Positions 12,348 through 14,725 of a stretch of DNA of 14,725 nucleotides are shown one piece after another. The translations under genes and the position numbers were made by a program. Each line of letters starts with the position of its first letter. Within the stretch, counting starts at the first letter, position 1. The notes under the pieces are model-generated. The model worked only from the letters and a program-made list of their open reading frames with translations, had not been told where the DNA came from and made no database searches. Origin of the DNA: Phycisphaerales bacterium UBA7800 (GTDB lineage: Bacteria; Planctomycetota; Phycisphaerae; Phycisphaerales; Phycisphaeraceae); assembly GCA_002480565.1 (NCBI GenBank), contig DLCK01000090.1, positions 1-14,725 of the forward strand. The letters run 5' to 3'.

Positions 12348-14537
12348 ATGGCAACTATCGAAGAAGCACTCGACCAGGCAATCTCACTGCATCAAGCCGG
12401 ACAACTCCGCCATGCTGTGAGTCTGTATCAGAAAATCATCAAAGCCTGTCAGGGACAGCACCCACAGGCTCTGCAACTGATGGGAGTCGCACTCAATCAA
12501 CTCAATGAACATCCGCAGGCGATTGACGCTCTGCAAAAAGCGCTGTCGATGGACCCCGGTTCACCTGAAGCACATTACACCCTTGCAATCAGTCTGCTGA
12601 CGACTGGCCAAACCGACACTGCCACTGGCCACCTTAAATCCGCGTTGAAGCATCAACCTGACATGCATCAAGCACGTTTGAAGTTGGCGGTCATCTACGA
12701 AGACGACGGACGGATGGATATGGCCATCGAGCAGTACATGCGACTGCTGCGTATCGATCCCAATCACATCCCAAGTCTCAACAACCTTGCTGGCCTGCTC
12801 ATTGGTCAAGGTCAACTTGATCAGGCCTTGTCCCATTTGACGCGCGTCCTGCAAGTTTCGCCTGATCACCTGCCTGCCCAATGCAACATGGCTATGATCC
12901 ACCACGCCAAGGGACAGACCCAGCAAGCCATCGACCAACTCAAGTCTGCCTGCAAGTCACACAAAACCGACCCGCAGCCACGCTATCAACTTGCATTGAT
13001 CCTCAAGCAGGATGGTCAACTCACAGATGCTGACACCGTTTTACAACAGATCATCGCCCTGCATCCCAAACACGCTGCGGCATGGACACGTCGCGGTGAA
13101 ATCCTCCAACAACTCAATGATCCAGGCCAGGCGTTGATGGCATATGACGAAGCAATCAAGCATTCGCCGGACAATCAAATTGCTGGATTGAAGCTCAAAC
13201 GCGCACTGGCTTTACCGATCATTCTCCATGATCGTGAACAGGTGGACTTGTGTCGACAGACACTCACGAAAACCATCGAACGCTTAGTCTCGGAAAACGC
13301 GCAGATTCAAGATCCACTCAAAGAAGTCGCGACGACACCGTTTTTCCTGGCATACCACGGCCGCGATGATAAACCCATCCATGAATCACTGGGCAAACTC
13401 TATCGCCAGGCTTCTGCGACACTCACATGGGAAGCACCACATGTCTCACAGCCACGTGATACCAGCCGCCCCATTCGCATTGCAATGGTGTCCAAATATC
13501 TCAACAATCACACCATCGGCATGTTCATGCTCGGGATCGCCCAACACCTTGACCCCAAGCAGTTTCATCTATCTATTTTTCACGTTTCACCTAAGCGTGA
13601 CGACATCGCCAACGCGATTAATGCCCATGCTGCTTCGCATGCGACACTCGCCCCGGATCTCCATGCAGCGAGGCTACAAATCGCAGGCGTCCAGCCGGAC
13701 ATCGTGTTTTATCCTGACATTGGCATGGAGCCGATGACCTATTTCCTGGCCTTTGCACGATTGGCCAAGGTTCAATGTGCCTGGCGAGGTCATCCCGTCA
13801 CCACCGGCATCGACACGATTGATTATTACCTGTCCAATGAATCACTTGAACCAACAAACGGTGACCGACATTACACTGAAAAGCTTGTCCGTCTCCCGAC
13901 GCTGGCGATGTATCCGAGTAAACCTCAGCCGTCCGCCGAACTGCTGCCTTTGGATCATTGGGGCATTGATTCGGGAAGTCATCTGTATCTGTGTTGTCAG
14001 AGTTTGTTCAAAGTGCATCCTGATTTTGATTTGATTCTCAAGGATATTCTTGAACAGGATGCCTCAGCGTTGATTGTGTTTTTCCAAGGCCGTCACGAGC
14101 ATTGGTATCAAACGCTGCGTAACCGTTGGAAGCAAACCGTCGGCCCGATGTCACGGCGGATGATCTTCTTACCACGTCAACCGTTCCCACATTTTCTGCA
14201 ACTCGTCCAACATGCCAACGTCATTCTCGACACTTTGCATTTCACCGGTGGCAATACCACTTTCCAATGCATGGGACTCAATAAACCCATCGTCACCTTG
14301 CCGGGCCAATTCATGAAAAGTCGTATCACCACTGCGGTCTACACGCAGATGGGCTTGAGCAACCTCATTGCCAGAAGTCCGTCGGAGTATGTTGCCATGG
14401 CCGTACGACTTGCCAGTGATCCAGATTACAACAACACGTTCACTGGGAAGATTGCCAAAAACAATGATGTTCTCTTTGCCAACACCTCAGCGGTGGATGA
14501 ACTCCAAGCGTTCTTCAAGCAAGCGTTAGAGCAGTGA
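12348..14537 (+). CDS. TPR-containing GT41 (SPINDLY/OGT-type) glycosyltransferase
   Basis: GT41 enzymes transfer a sugar, usually GlcNAc or fucose, from a nucleotide sugar to Ser/Thr of cytosolic proteins. The 729 residues split into about eight TPR repeats (roughly 1-284), a linker with TPFFLAYHG typical of bacterial SPINDLY proteins, and a catalytic part from about 375. IRIAMVSKYLNNHTIGMF (376-393) places His388 where the OGT active-site histidine lies. WRGHPVTTGIDTIDYYLSNE is the acceptor/UDP region, Lys555 in CCQSLFKVHPD fits the catalytic lysine, and HFTGGNTTFQCMGLNKPIVTLPG (from 631) is the nucleotide-sugar loop. All key residues are present, so it is probably active. The ATG at 12348 lacks a Shine-Dalgarno and lies 39 bp after the upstream frame. 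The donor sugar and targets are unknown. Confidence 0.92.
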   Translation: MATIEEALDQAISLHQAGQLRHAVSLYQKIIKACQGQHPQALQLMGVALNQLNEHPQAIDALQKALSMDPGSPEAHYTLAISLLTTGQTDTATGHLKSALKHQPDMHQARLKLAVIYEDDGRMDMAIEQYMRLLRIDPNHIPSLNNLAGLLIGQGQLDQALSHLTRVLQVSPDHLPAQCNMAMIHHAKGQTQQAIDQLKSACKSHKTDPQPRYQLALILKQDGQLTDADTVLQQIIALHPKHAAAWTRRGEILQQLNDPGQALMAYDEAIKHSPDNQIAGLKLKRALALPIILHDREQVDLCRQTLTKTIERLVSENAQIQDPLKEVATTPFFLAYHGRDDKPIHESLGKLYRQASATLTWEAPHVSQPRDTSRPIRIAMVSKYLNNHTIGMFMLGIAQHLDPKQFHLSIFHVSPKRDDIANAINAHAASHATLAPDLHAARLQIAGVQPDIVFYPDIGMEPMTYFLAFARLAKVQCAWRGHPVTTGIDTIDYYLSNESLEPTNGDRHYTEKLVRLPTLAMYPSKPQPSAELLPLDHWGIDSGSHLYLCCQSLFKVHPDFDLILKDILEQDASALIVFFQGRHEHWYQTLRNRWKQTVGPMSRRMIFLPRQPFPHFLQLVQHANVILDTLHFTGGNTTFQCMGLNKPIVTLPGQFMKSRITTAVYTQMGLSNLIARSPSEYVAMAVRLASDPDYNNTFTGKIAKNNDVLFANTSAVDELQAFFKQALEQ

Positions 14538-14562
14538 AATATTTAATCCCTATCTTCGGTGA

Positions 14563-14656
14563 AGGGACTAGTGACTAGCGACTTGGGACCAGGCAAAGGC
14601 AAATCAACAAACTGTCTTGGCGCTAGTCCCTAGTGGCTAGTCGCCAGTCCCTAGTT
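14563..14656. repeat. Inverted element of degenerate GACTAG units after the GT41 gene
   Basis: The left arm (about 14563-14582) reads AGGGACTAGTGACTAGCGAC. The right arm (about 14618-14656) carries the inverse words GCTAGTCCCTAGTGGCTAG and CAGTCCCTAG. Both arms are made of short NGACTAG units, and the pair starts 26 bp after the GT41 stop. The plan, degenerate short tandem units in inverted arms after a gene, is the same as in the ACCACAGAG elements, but the sequence is different. Confidence 0.75.
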
Positions 14657-14681
14657 AGAACTGGCCATGGTGTTTAATCAA

Positions 14682-14705
14682 TTGAACTGTGTTAGAGCAG
14701 TTCAA
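14682..14705. repeat. 8-bp perfect inverted repeat near the window end
   Basis: TTGAACTG (14682-14689) and CAGTTCAA (14698-14705) are exact inverses around 8 bp, with no T-run. It may be an operator or a hairpin of the next gene, which lies beyond the window. Confidence 0.5.
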
Positions 14706-14725
14706 CTGAACCACTACCGGCTGAA

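Overview
This window looks like bacterial chromosomal DNA of moderate GC, most likely from the Planctomycetota, perhaps a Phycisphaerae-like lineage. That placement is an inference: it rests on weak or absent Shine-Dalgarno sites at several starts, a TPR-GT41 (SPINDLY/OGT-type) glycosyltransferase, an unusual ROK kinase, and many intergenic inverted elements built from degenerate (N)CACAGAG units. No phage, transposase, CRISPR, rRNA or tRNA gene was seen.

Layout. Bases 1-272 hold no convincing gene, only hairpins and a G-rich repeat. queF (273-659, minus) is the queuosine-pathway nitrile reductase. gatC and gatA (908-2779, plus) encode two subunits of the tRNA-dependent amidotransferase; gatB is not here. 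A ROK-family sugar kinase lacking the usual zinc cysteines follows (2915-3880, plus), then a gene-free stretch with a strong terminator at 4039-4070. Bases 4389-6679 (minus) form a tight three-gene operon: two related membrane proteins built from one shared module (one copy in the first, two in the second), then a YjbQ/UPF0047 protein. Bases 6916-9506 (minus) encode nfnA and nfnB, a flavin-based electron-bifurcating NADH-dependent ferredoxin:NADP+ oxidoreductase pair, which points to anaerobic or fermentative redox balancing. A MutT-like Nudix hydrolase lies at 9734-10159 (minus).

Bases 10160-11480 are about 1.3 kb without a convincing protein gene, but with two strong intrinsic terminators. 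One ends an approximately 82-nt candidate small RNA that has a near-consensus sigma70 promoter at 10348-10377. After this comes a hypothetical protein with a terpene-cyclase-like repeat (11481-12308, plus), whose C-terminus looks frameshifted at C-runs near 12096-12119, and then the 729-residue TPR-GT41 glycosyltransferase (12348-14537, plus).

The most distinctive material is non-coding: four inverted ACCACAGAG-type elements, a perfect 25-bp inverted repeat at 6774-6847 whose arms are themselves palindromes, scattered TCCGGGGG octamers, a second kind of degenerate inverted element after the GT41 gene, and up to three candidate stand-alone RNAs. I did not find a clear new multi-gene system. 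The best candidates for something undescribed are the small RNA at 10385-10466 and the duplicated membrane-module operon.
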